Shown here: in pieces, positions 22,466 to 31,832 of the stretch | Layout: each line of letters starts with the position of its first letter | Position numbering within the stretch: the stretch's first letter is position 1 | NCBI GenBank assembly: GCA_023374045.1 | Contig: CM041779.1 | Coordinates: 265,928,131 to 265,992,130, forward strand | Direction: 5' to 3' | Length of the DNA stretch: 64,000 nucleotides | From: Limonium bicolor | Lineage: Eukaryota; Streptophyta; Magnoliopsida; Caryophyllales; Plumbaginaceae | Made by a program: the position numbers and the translations under genes | The notes under the pieces: generated by a model | The model's database searches: none | Told to the model about the DNA's origin: nothing | The model's input: only the letters and a program-made list of their open reading frames with translations

Positions 22466-23474
22466 TGTTGGGTAAAAACCTAACGACAAGTATACCGGTC
22501 GATTATAGCAAGTTTTCCTAGAAGTGTCCCTCCAGGTTATCGAATCCAAGGGAGGCAGAGTTTTAGTTTAATTAATATTTAAGAACAAACTAATAACATT
22601 ACTCAAGTAACAGGGGGGTTTTGTTTGTTGAATTACTAGGTAAAGAAACAGAATGTAAATAAGACAAGGGTAATATATGCAAGAGCAATAATGAGCAAAA
22701 TAATGATATTTCTGAATTAATGAGAAGGGAAAATTCCGGTTTACTACTCCTCCTAATTCTTCGGTTCCTTTCTCGATGTGTTCACCAAAATTTAGACTAA
22801 AATCCTAGATCAGAATTATTCCACGTTCGGTCTCCCGCTCGGTGGAATCTAATTAACAGCTAATAAATTTTAACTCTCGTTACAAATTTACTAATTGCTA
22901 ACAGCTTTAAGGATAATCCAGTTTATTGATCAGTTAATATCCTAGAGGAATTATCATCTCTAAATTAACCGGTGTTGTTCCTGTTGTCTATTATCTACCG
23001 CAGTTCTCACTTATAAGCAGATAAACTGATAAAATCCAGTAATTGGCCAAATCACAAGATTTATAACAATAAATAAGGAACAACACTTTAATCTGTTAAA
23101 ATGGTAAATCACAAAGATAATGGAACCTCGAATTTGGATTACATAGCAAACCGAAATTTATAAAAACTACTCAGCCATGGAAATGAAATTACTGTGACAA
23201 TATGTAAATGACATTAAAGAAGAAAAAGAAGAAGAAACTCTGTTTTAAGGCTCTTTGATGGAGTCTCTGTGCACAACCAGTAGTTTCCTCCGCTCAATCT
23301 CCAGATAATGGTGAAGTCTCCAGCTGCTTGTGTATTCCAGATTTCTGTGGATGTGTGTGGTGTTTGATGAGATGGATATGTGAATGGAACGTGGGAATGT
23401 GAAATGGAGATGGATGGAGTTGTGGTATTTTGCTCTCCAGAAAATTGTGTGTCTAAAATGAATGAGCTTCAGTT

Positions 23475-23484
23475 CTATTTATAG
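23475..23484 (-). promoter_or_regulatory. TATA box in Athila 3' LTR
   Basis: CTATAAATAG on the minus strand, flanked by the inverted words CAGTT and AACTG. Same as in the 5' LTR, but from here transcription would run out into Tekay-2 gag. Confidence 0.75.
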
Positions 23485-23753
23485 AACTGATTTGTGGAAT
23501 ACGTAGCAGGAGCAAGGTGGTGGACAGTAGTGCTAGAGTTTGTAAGTGGAATGGTGGGTGTGTTACGTGAGTGTTTTGCTGGATTTAGGGAAGTGATTAG
23601 ATTAGTGGAGTTGAGGATGGAAAGAAGCAGTGGAAGGGACAAAACGAGTATGGAAGAAAGGCTGGAGAATATGGGGCGGTGGTTTAGTTTAAAGAGAATA
23701 AAATTCTCTTTACTTCACGTTCGCGCACTACAGACTGGCACTTTCAGTAGTAT

Positions 23754-24006
23754 GGTCTGGGACTTAAGTGTTGTATGAAGTCCCGGACCGTAACATTGAA
23801 ATGGTCGAGAGATTGCTCTGCTTTGTGGTCCGGGACTTAAGGTTTGTATAAAGTCCCGGACCGTAGTGTGGAAACAAGTCGAGAATCCTTTCATTGTGTG
23901 GTCCGGGACTTAAGTTGTGTATAAAGTCCCGGACCATACCTGTATTTTAGCCGAGAGTGGATATTGTTGTGGTCCGGGACTTAAGTGATGCAACAAGTCC
24001 CGGACC
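23754..24006. repeat. Hairpin array in Athila 3' LTR, 4 units, period about 73 bp
   Basis: Four units start near 23754, 23827, 23900 and 23971. Each is a GGTCCGGGACTT arm, an 11-12 base loop and the reverse-complement arm AAGTCCCGGACC, followed by a linker with GTCGAGAG or GCCGAGAG. The first unit has one arm mutated (GGTCTGGGAC). Confidence 0.95.
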
Positions 24007-24256
24007 ATGTTTGTATTTAGGTCGAGAGTTGAATTTCCTGACTCCATTTAGCTTGTTTGAAAAACTATGGTCTCCAACAATGATATGAACATGTTTCTTT
24101 TGAGATCGAATACCTGAAAAAGCACACAAAAACCATAAAAGAAGACAATTGCAACAAGAAACATAAAAATGCTCATAAGACAGGAATTTAGCAGTAAATG
24201 ATAACAAATTGGGTATCAAAAGACCCTGTAGAAATAGGTAAATTCCTAACTTATCA

Positions 24257-24274
24257 ACTTCCCCACACTTAATC
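24257..24274 (-). other. Polypurine tract of Athila
   Basis: Minus strand GATTAAGTGTGGGGAAGT leads straight into the LTR start TGATAAGT. The wording is typical of Athila. Confidence 0.85.
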
Positions 24275-24479
24275 TTTGCTTGTCCTCAAGCAATTACTGC
24301 AATCTAAAATGACCAGAATTTCAAAAGCGGGGATTTATCAGGTCAGGAGAAGTGTACAAGGAAATCTAATGCAGAACAACAGTCATAAGAAACAACGATT
24401 AGTACTGCAGGTTTTCTTAAACAGTGAAGCTAGGGTGTTTTACAAATGCATGAGATTATCATCATAACTATTTAATCCA

Positions 24480-25140
24480 AACTTTACTCAGGGCTTTACT
24501 TTCCATTTGCTTTCCACAATTCATTGGACGACAAGGGGCAAGAAGTAATGTCATATTCCACATTACCTTTCATTGCCACATACTCATAATCAAGGAAGAA
24601 TGTGCGATAAACTGTTTAGCATGAAAGAACTTTCCTTCCAATTTTTCTGAGTAAGCATTATTTATTTCATCCCCCCAGACTTTTTCTCCCCATCCTTGTA
24701 GCGGTGTTGGGCCTTCTATCCCAGATCAGATGATCTTAGGTAGATGAGTGATGAGGCACTCCAAGGGCTTAATTACCGAATGGGAGAGGCCTGTTCCGGT
24801 TCAGAGTAGATTAGAGGAGTACCTTGCTTTTGTCCTTTCCTTCTATTCATTCCAAAACTTTCCCAAAGCCCCAAGTTAGTTCAAACAAAATAGTCACAAA
24901 ATGGTCTCACTTTTTATTGAAGGAAATAGATGAAAATTTTAACCAAAACTCACAATCCAAGCAGTATAACCAAAGTTCTTATGACCGAAATTTCAGATTA
25001 AATCTCAAAAGTTTTTGCTACTCGTACGTTATTCCCGACTGATGCATCTGACCACAAAAGAAAACCAAGTATGTCGAATTAAAAATTTTGTGGAGGGTCA
25101 TCAAAGGTTAATGAAGAGAGAATAAGTCTTTTCAGGAGTC
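24480..25140 (-). other. Non-coding module shared with Sire-1
   Basis: Matches 48941-49440 of the Ty1/copia element Sire-1 in the same element orientation. The best blocks are GACTTTTTCTCYCCATCC with TGTAGCG and GTTGGG (24677-24711 against 49137-49168), TTAATTRYCGAATGRRAGAGGCC (24770-24793 against 49228-49251), and a TCATATTYCA..TTTCATYRCCACA block (24553-24580 against 49043-49073). Resemblance by eye is about 70-75% in the blocks, with gaps. No ORF spans it in either element. Confidence 0.75.
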
Positions 25141-25179
25141 ATATAAACAAACAAATAGACGTGCAACCCCCTTACTACT

Positions 25180-25195
25180 ACTTCCCCACACTTAG
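25180..25195 (-). other. Extra PPT-like motif 1 in Athila
   Basis: Minus strand CTAAGTGTGGGGAAGT, the same 13-base core as the LTR-adjacent PPT, 920 bp upstream of it. Confidence 0.7.
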
Positions 25196-25280
25196 AAAAT
25201 TGCAATGTCCTCATTGCTACTAGAATGTGTTTATAGTGCAAAAGAAAGAATAGGACTGCCCTGAATAATCGGTGAGGATG

Positions 25281-25296
25281 ACGTCCCCACACTTAG
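25281..25296 (-). other. Extra PPT-like motif 2 in Athila
   Basis: Minus strand CTAAGTGTGGGGACGT, one base different from motif 1 and 100 bp further upstream. Confidence 0.65.
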
Positions 25297-25640
25297 GACA
25301 AGGAACGGGAGACCGAAGGAGGGTTGGAAAAATTTCGGCAGAGTCTCCTTTGTATTCTTTCGATATCGCACACAAAAGATGGCAGTCCTGTTTGAACATC
25401 TAGAAGCAACAGACATCTCATAGCAACAAAATAGGAGTATCACAACAAAGTAGTTGGAAGTAGCAGAAGTACCGAATTTAACAAAAACAATCCAAAGCGA
25501 AAAAGAAAGGTACCAGAAGTAGCAACCTACTAATCTAAAAGACATCAAAATATCACAAATGTCAAAGTCAGCTGAAAATCCAAAAGTGCAATAAAAGATA
25601 GGTAGACTGAAGTAGGAGGGAACATAAACCAACTCATGTA

Positions 25641-26981
25641 CTACCGCCGGGGCATGCGCCAAGACTCCAACTGTGTAAAATGCTCATCATAATCACGGAA
25701 TCGGGCCTCCTGACGAGCCTCGTACTCAGCCTGACGGGTCTCCTGACGAGCCGTGTACTCAGAAAACTGAGCATCCCGTCTGGCCTCATAGTCAGTCTGA
25801 CGGGTCTCTAAAGCTGAGAGTCGCTCACCATACCCATCCAGACGACTCGTAAAACCGTCAAAGTAGGTTGTAGTAGTCCCCCTCCAGGCTCTAAACTCAT
25901 GGAGCAACTCATCATAGCCCGGGGCCGGACCAGCAGGCATCGGGAAGTCTGGGAGCTCACCACCAGCAGAAGCAGCAGCAGCCTCATCAGCAGCGGCCTC
26001 AGCCTCATCAGCAGCCTCAGCCTCATCAGCAGCCTCAGCAACTCGGGGTGCGCGTGCAGCGCGTCGGCGCTTCACCCACTGCCCGTCGATCTTCTCCCAC
26101 TGAAAGAATCTCATCATGGTCATGTCGAGAGTAGACCGAGGATACTGAGGCTCCTCATCAGATACATCCACCCTCTTTTCAGCAGGTAACGAGTGAAGGA
26201 GGTGTGGGAATAGGAGAGAGGCGGAGTGATTGGTCTGAACTACCCGGAGCATGGAGTTAAAGATAATGTGATGCATGCCGGGAGGAACCCCTGCGGCGGC
26301 ATAGGCATCGTCCAGGATGTAGCGCATAAGCTAGCAGTCATACATGTTTACATCAGCGCACTCCCTGGGGCGAACATTGTACATCAGTACCCCCAAAATC
26401 AGACGCTCTCTAGGGGTCGGGAGCTTATCCCCCGTGACAACCTGCTTATCCCGGTTATTCCGACGCTGGCGGTTTTGAACGTCCGGGTCATTGACTATCA
26501 AGTTTATATAGTACTCTTTAGCCTGTCTAGTCAATAACGGCATATTTGCCCTATTCTCTGCAGTGGGAACCCGAACAGCAACGGGCAATCCCAAACAACG
26601 CCTAATGCTAGCAGGAGTCACAAAAATATTCACCCCTTTAACCACAGAATTGATAGTATCCCCATCATCATTTATCGACACTTTAGCATAAAACAATTTG
26701 ATCAATCTCGGATAGAATCTCCCACCTCGATTCAGCAGACATGACCATCTACGTGCACTAAAAATGGATTCCAGATCAAACTCGGCTATTAGAGTTTGGC
26801 AGACTGACCTTTCGGCTAGGATTTTCCTCTCGCGAGCATGGTACCAGTTCTTAGCTGCTTCGTTGATGAATTCGGAGTCAACTGTCTCCCAGACCCGAAG
26901 TGGTGCTGCATCGGGTGATGGAGGGGCGGCGGCGGATGAAGATGCGCCGGCGGTGTTGCGTCGAGCTCTTTTGGGTGCCAT
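25641..26981 (-). pseudogene. Athila env-like third ORF, one in-frame TAG
   Basis: A 446-codon reading frame after integrase, broken only by a TAG at 26331-26333. It starts MAPKRARRN in a good plant context (CAATGGC), with an Ala/Pro/Ser-rich basic N-terminus. The middle (residues about 30-260) contains FYPRLIKLFYAKV, IRRCLGLPV and LLTRQAKEYY, and continues ILDDAYAAAGVPPGMHHIIF, in the style of the putative plant transposon protein domain found in env-like ORFs of Athila. The second part has an Ala/Glu-rich stretch (AEAADEAEAADEA) and ends in a repeated, coiled-coil-like tail (RQTDYEARRDAQF, RQAEYEARQEARF). I see no signal peptide or convincing transmembrane helix, so env is a positional name only. 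Function unknown. Confidence 0.8.
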
Positions 26982-27660
26982 TGATATTTCGGGATTAAGG
27001 ACGTGTTTGGTGTGGGTAAATATTGGGAAGTAGGTGCTGGGTTACGAACTGAACAGGGGGCGATGGACTTGGGCGGGCGGTTGAGTATTTTGGGGCTGGA
27101 GGAGGGCTGGGTTGTGGTGGTGACGATTGGAGCGGTGGTGGGGTTGAATGCTTGAGTCGAAGTTGGGTGTTGGAGGGGCGGCTGAAGAATTGTGGAGGCG
27201 ATAGAAGGGAGGTGGAGCGAGGTTGATGGAGGTGGGCTGCGAGAGATTGGAATGCGATAGAGGGGGAGAGTGGATGTGGCGGTGGGTGCGATGTCGGGTG
27301 TGGTAGTGCGGTGGTTTGGAGCAGGTGACGGGAGTGGCGAGAGCGGTTGTGGTTGCGCAAGGGTGGGGAGGCGATAGAGGGATGTGGTGGTGCGGTGGTG
27401 ACTCGCGTATTCGAGACAGGGTGAAGGATAAGGTGGTTACGATTGGAGCGGTTGTTTTCTGGGTGCTAGAGCGAGGACGGAAAAGCGACAGGGGGAGGTG
27501 GTGTTGGGTTCGTGTTGTGGTGGTGCGGTGGTCGGGAGCAGGCGACGGGAGTGGCGAGTTCAAGAGCGAGAGAGGGAGTTAGGGATTGCAGGAGTAAGGG
27601 ATTGAAGAGGATAGAAGATGAAATGGAGCTCGACTGTTTTGTTTTATTTTTTCTGAGTGA
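26982..27660 (-). promoter_or_regulatory. Leader-like region before env-like ORF
   Basis: In element sense this 680-bp stretch is strikingly rich in C and A with CT runs (purine/G-rich on the plus strand), as plant 5' leaders often are. Its frames give His/Pro/Ser/Thr-rich low-complexity peptides, for example at 27042-27563, with no domain. It lies between the hairpin array and the ATG at 26981. It could be a spliced or internally initiated leader for env; no TATA box is obvious. Confidence 0.45.
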
Positions 27661-27665
27661 GTGTT

Positions 27666-27920
27666 GGTCCGGGACTTAGGTTTCGTATAAAGTCCCGGAC
27701 CGCTATGTCAAAATAGGTCGAGAGTCGCTGTTGTTCTGGGTCCGGGACTTAAGATTTGTATAAAGTCCCGGACCACCCCATTGTTTCTGTTCGAGACTTT
27801 TCATCACTTCCGGTCCGGGACTTTGGATATGCAAAATGTCCCGGACCACCCCTATTTTCTGTTCGAGAGTTTCCTCCTCCTCTAGTCCGGGACTTAGGAT
27901 GTGGCTGAGGTCCCGGACCA
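27666..27920. repeat. Internal copy of the Athila hairpin array, 4 units
   Basis: Four GGTCCGGGACTT...AAGTCCCGGACC units with GTTCGAGA-type linkers, as in the LTR array but more diverged (for example AGTCCGGGACTTAGGATGTGG in unit 4). It lies between the pol end and the env leader. Confidence 0.93.
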
Positions 27921-28148
27921 CCCTGTTTAGTCCACCGAAGGTTTTTCTCCTAGTACTCTGTTTTACTTCCTTCATCAAACCTACACTTTGACAACAAACA
28001 ACCAAAGAAAAATAGCTAACAAAGGAATGAGCACACGTAAAAACATGAATTAAAACGAAAAATAGGAAGATAAATGAAAGAAGATTGGGTTGCCTCCCAA
28101 TGAGCTACCCATCTTTTCGGTCTTTGGCTAGACCGTGTAATTGTAAGA
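27921..28148 (-). other. Spacer after Athila pol
   Basis: Non-coding. It contains GGGTTGCCTCCCAATGAG (28087-28104), the complement of the GAGGCAACCC word that follows pol in Athila-type elements and recurs at 56693 in the Athila-like remnant. Confidence 0.6.
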
Positions 28149-29434
28149 TCAGTATGGAGGATCATGCACCGTGATCACTGAATGGACTTCAGCGATGTCA
28201 CCACTGAGATAGTGTTTCAACTAGACCCGTTTACTTTGAAAATCTCCCATTCCGCATTGATTAAACCTATGGCTCCATAAGGCGAGACACTTGTTATTGT
28301 GAACGGTCCAGACCAGCGAGATTTCAACTTTCCCGGGAATAATTTCAGGCGGGAGTTGAATAGAAGCACCTTATCTCCAACGTGAAACTCACGCTTTATC
28401 AAAAGCTTGTCATGCCACCTTTTTGTCTTTTCCTTATAGATTCTAGCATTTTCATAGGCTTCCTCTCTAAATTCCTCCAAATTGCACAACTGCATCTTGC
28501 GCTTCTCACTAGCCTTTTGTAAGTCAATATTTAATGCTTTGATGGCCCAAAAAGACTTATGCTCCAATTCTATAGGCAAGTGACATGCCTTGCCATATAC
28601 CAATTTGTACGGAGACATACCTAAGGGTGTTTTGAAGGCAGTGCGATATGCCCACAAAGCGTCATCTAGCATGAGTGACCAATCGCGTCTAGAAGATGTG
28701 ACAGATTTCTGAAGGATCCACTTGATTTCTCTATTTGTAATCTCGGCTTGCCCGTTTGTCTGTGGATGATATGGTAGGGAAACCTTGTGTCGTACGCCAT
28801 ACTTCTGTAGGAGAGCTTCAAATTGTTTGTTGTAGAAATGGGTACCTCCATCACTAATGATTGCTCGCGGAACACCAAAACGAGTGAATATATTCCGCTT
28901 CAAAAATTTCAGCACTACTTTTGCATCATTAGTTGGTGCGGCTATTGCTTCAGCCCATTTTGTCACATAGTCTACTCCTACCAAGATGTAGAGGTTACCT
29001 TGAGATGATGGAAACGGCCCCATGAAATCAATGCCCCAAAGGTCGAATGGTTCAACTTCCAATATAGAATTCAAGGGCATCTCATGGCGTCTAGATAGGT
29101 TCCCCTGCCTTTGGCATTGGTCACATGTAGATACAAACTGATAGCAATCTTTGTTCAAGGTCTTCCAGAAGAAACCTGCTTCCAAAACTTTTGCGGCTGT
29201 CCTAGCATGACCGAAATGACCTCCTGCTTCTCTTGAGTGACAATGAACAAGGATATCTCTTATTTCAGTATCAGGAACACATCTTCGAATCATCCCATCC
29301 GCACAAACCTTGAAAAGGAATGGATTGTCCCAACGGTAGTGCTTAACAGTGGAGAAGAACTTCTTCCTCTGCTGATATGTTAATGCTGGGAGTACTATAT
29401 GTTTGCAAGATAGTTTGCAATATCTGCATACCAA
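28149..29434 (-). pseudogene. Athila integrase
   Basis: C-terminal part of the polyprotein. Zinc-binding region with [18 protein letters not shown] and CDQCQR, then the catalytic core: first Asp in [12 protein letters not shown], second in [11 protein letters not shown], Glu in [16 protein letters not shown]. The C-terminal part has [27 protein letters not shown] and ends IFKVNG. A one-base loss near 28219 then shifts the frame; the expected tail is still readable to a stop at 28149-28151, ending HDPPY. The frame is also shifted relative to RNase H near 29400. The catalytic triad is complete. The enzyme would insert cDNA into the chromosome. Confidence 0.95.
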
Positions 29435-30180
29435 GGATCTCCCGTGGAACCAACTTTGAACACATGCTCATCTAGGAAGAACTCGTTGATTGGTATACCA
29501 TCATCATCAGCATAATTAATCCGAGATAAGTGATCAGCCACTCCATTCTGTACTCCGGGTTTGTCTTTTATCTCTATATCAAACTCCTGAAGGAGTAGGA
29601 TCCATCGAATCAGCCTCGGTTTTGCTTCTGCCTTCTTGAATAGATGTCGTAGGGCGGAATGATCTGTATGGACTATGACTTTACTCCCAATGATATATGA
29701 TCTGAATTTGTCGCATGCAAAGACGATGGCTAATAGCTCTTTTTCTGTTGTTGCATAATTTTTTTGTGCATCATTAAGTGTCTTACTTGCATAGTAGAAT
29801 ACCTTCAGCATTTTGTCATGTCTTTGCCCCAGAACTGCTCCCATAGCAAAATCGCTAGCGTCACACATGATCTCGAATGGTAGAGACCAATCAGGTGCAA
29901 CAACAACCGGTGCAGATATTAGCTTTTCCTTGATGATGGTAAATGCCTCAAGACACTCTTTAGTGAAGTCAAATTTCACATCCTTGGCCAGCAAGTCACA
30001 CAACGGCTTAGATATCTTCGAAAAATCTTTAATGAACCGTATGTAGAAGCCCGCATGACCTAGGAAACTTCTCACATCTTTTACTGAAGCTGGTGGTGGT
30101 AACTTATCGATCACTTCAACCTTGGCCCTGTCCACCTCAATACCTTTGCTAGAGATCTTGTGTCCCATCACAATGCCCTC
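29395..30180 (-). pseudogene. Athila RNase H domain
   Basis: The polyprotein part after [25 protein letters not shown] (connection), then [15 protein letters not shown] with the first catalytic Asp, [19 protein letters not shown] with the Glu, and [14 protein letters not shown] with another Asp, ending DHLSRI. It would degrade RNA in the RNA-DNA hybrid. An in-frame TAA (about 30181) separates it from RT, and a one-base frameshift near 29400 from integrase. Confidence 0.93.
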
Positions 30181-31127
30181 TTACACCATGAAGTGGCATT
30201 TTTCCCAGTTTAGGACTAGATTGGTTTCTCTGCACCTGGCTAAGATATGATCCAAATTTTCCAAACAAGAGTCAAAAGTTAGCCCAAAAACTAAAAAATC
30301 ATCCATGAATACCTCGATGCATTTTTCAATGTAGTCGGAAAATATGGTTGTCATGCAGCGCTGGAAGGTGGCTGGGGCGTTACATAAACCGAAGGCATGC
30401 GCCGGTAAGCATACGTGTCGTATGGGCATGTGAAAGTTGCTTTCTCTTGGTCCTCTTCAGCAATAGGTATCTGAAAATACCCAGAGTAACCATCCAGAAA
30501 GCAGTAATATTTATGTCCTGCAAGTCTCTCCAACATTTGGTCAATGAAAGGAAGAGGGAAATGATCTTTTCTGGTTGCAGCATTCAATTTTCGATAGTCA
30601 ATGCACACTCTGTGCCCTGTAATAGTTCTTTGAGGAACTAACTCACCTTTATCATTGGGAATTACAGTAAAGCCCCCTTTCTTGGGCACTACTTGTGTAG
30701 GGCTCACCCATTCACTATCAGAAATTGCATAAATAATACCTGCATCGAGAAGCTTAATGACTTCCTTCTTTATCACCTCCTTCATGTTTGGGTTCAATCT
30801 TCTCTGGGGTTGAACTAGTGGTTTATAGTTTTCTTCAAGAAAGATGCGGTGTGTACAAAAGTGAGGAGCTATCCCCTGGATATCAGCGATTGACCAACCT
30901 ATCGCCTTCTTGTTCTTCCTAAGCACCTGCATTAGTTGTTCCTCCTGTTCATCAGTTAGTTCTGCAGAGATAATGACAGGTAAACTAGAGGGTTCAATTA
31001 AGAAAACATATTTTAAATGGCTGGGGAGAGGTTTCAGCTCCAAGGATGGTGGTTCTTTGATAGAGGGAATCAACTCCTGAGCTTCCCTTTCCAGCTTTTC
31101 ACATTCTATCATGGGACCATTTCGATA
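30181..31127 (-). pseudogene. Athila reverse transcriptase
   Basis: RT core: WVSPTQVVPKKGGF, VCIDYRKLNAATRKDHFPLPFIDQMLERLAG, FLDGYSGYFQIPI, then GLCNAPATFQRCM and the active site as VFMDDFLVFG (FMDD form of YXDD, as usual in Athila). One base appears lost near 30390, in the run before TTCGG, so the two halves are in different frames. The stop at 31128 separates RT from protease. Confidence 0.95.
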
Positions 31128-31832
31128 TCATCCTCCTGCTGACAATTGGAATGCCACAGCAGAGACTTCCAGATCATCATGAATTCCATCTATGGATTCC
31201 ACTAAGCATTTCTCTAACTCATCAATGTCAGCAGGGCTAAATACATAATCCTGCATTAGAGAGTCAATAGATTCCAAACTAAAACAAGCATGTACATCAG
31301 ATGGGTGTTTTGTAACCTTTGACATATCAAAAACAAGCTGTTCTTCATGCATTCTCAATATTATCTTACCACCCTCAACATCAATGAGGGTCCTGGCTGT
31401 TCGCATGAAAGGGCGACCAAGAATTAAGGGTACTTCCTTATCTTCCTCCATATCTAGAATTACAAAATCGGCGGGAAAAACAAAAGTGCCAACAGAAACA
31501 ACCAAATCTCTAACCACACCCTTTGGAAAGATAATGGATCTATCTGCTAATTGTAAGGTAATGCGAGTAGGGTTACACTCTCCTAATCCAAGCTTAAAAT
31601 ACATGGATAAAGGCATCAAATTAATGCTAGCTCCCAAGTCACAGAGACCCTTACCCCAATCGACATTACCTATTGAGCATGGGATGATTGGTAAGCCGGG
31701 ATCATCGAGCTTTGGTGGAAGGTTCTTGCTAAGCACTGCAGAAACTTTTTCTGTCAATTGTACCGTCTCCTTCTCAACTAATGACCTTCTATTTGACAGT
31801 ATGTCTTTTAAGAACTTCGCATAGATAGGCAT
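31128..31832 (-). pseudogene. Athila aspartic protease region
   Basis: Starts MPIYAKFLKDIL, directly after a TAG (31833-31835) that stands where Gln is usual. The active site is CDLGASINLMPLS, with the family's D-[L]GAS wording. Flap and C-terminal strands follow in FVILDMEEDKEVPLILGRPFMRTARTLIDV. It would cut the gag-pol polyprotein. It ends at a TGA (31128-31130) before RT. Confidence 0.93.

Larger units (their letters stand above)
22466..24256 (-). repeat. Athila 3' LTR
   Basis: Plus-strand ends TGTTGGG and TTATCA. Identical in length to the 5' LTR (1791 bp). It carries the hairpin array 23754-24006 and a TATA box at 23475-23484. Confidence 0.97.
24275..25640 (-). other. Athila 3' non-coding region
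   Basis: 1.37 kb between the env-like ORF and the PPT. It holds the module shared with Sire-1 (24480-25140) and two extra PPT-like motifs (25180-25195 and 25281-25296). The minus-strand ORF 25231-25662 is hydrophobic, runs in from the end of env in another frame and has no support. Confidence 0.75.

Noticed and set aside
25231..25662. 143-codon hydrophobic ORF (minus) at the end of the Athila third ORF
   Set aside because: Overlaps the third ORF in another frame and crosses two PPT-like motifs; hydrophobicity comes from T-rich sequence. A missing transmembrane part of env cannot be excluded, but nothing supports it.
25808..26041. Leu/Arg repeat ORF (minus)
   Set aside because: Shifted frame of the Ala/Glu repeat in the Athila third ORF.
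27042..27563. 173-codon His/Pro/Thr-rich ORF (minus)
   Set aside because: Low-complexity C/A-rich leader sequence before the third ORF; no domain, and another frame of it is equally open.
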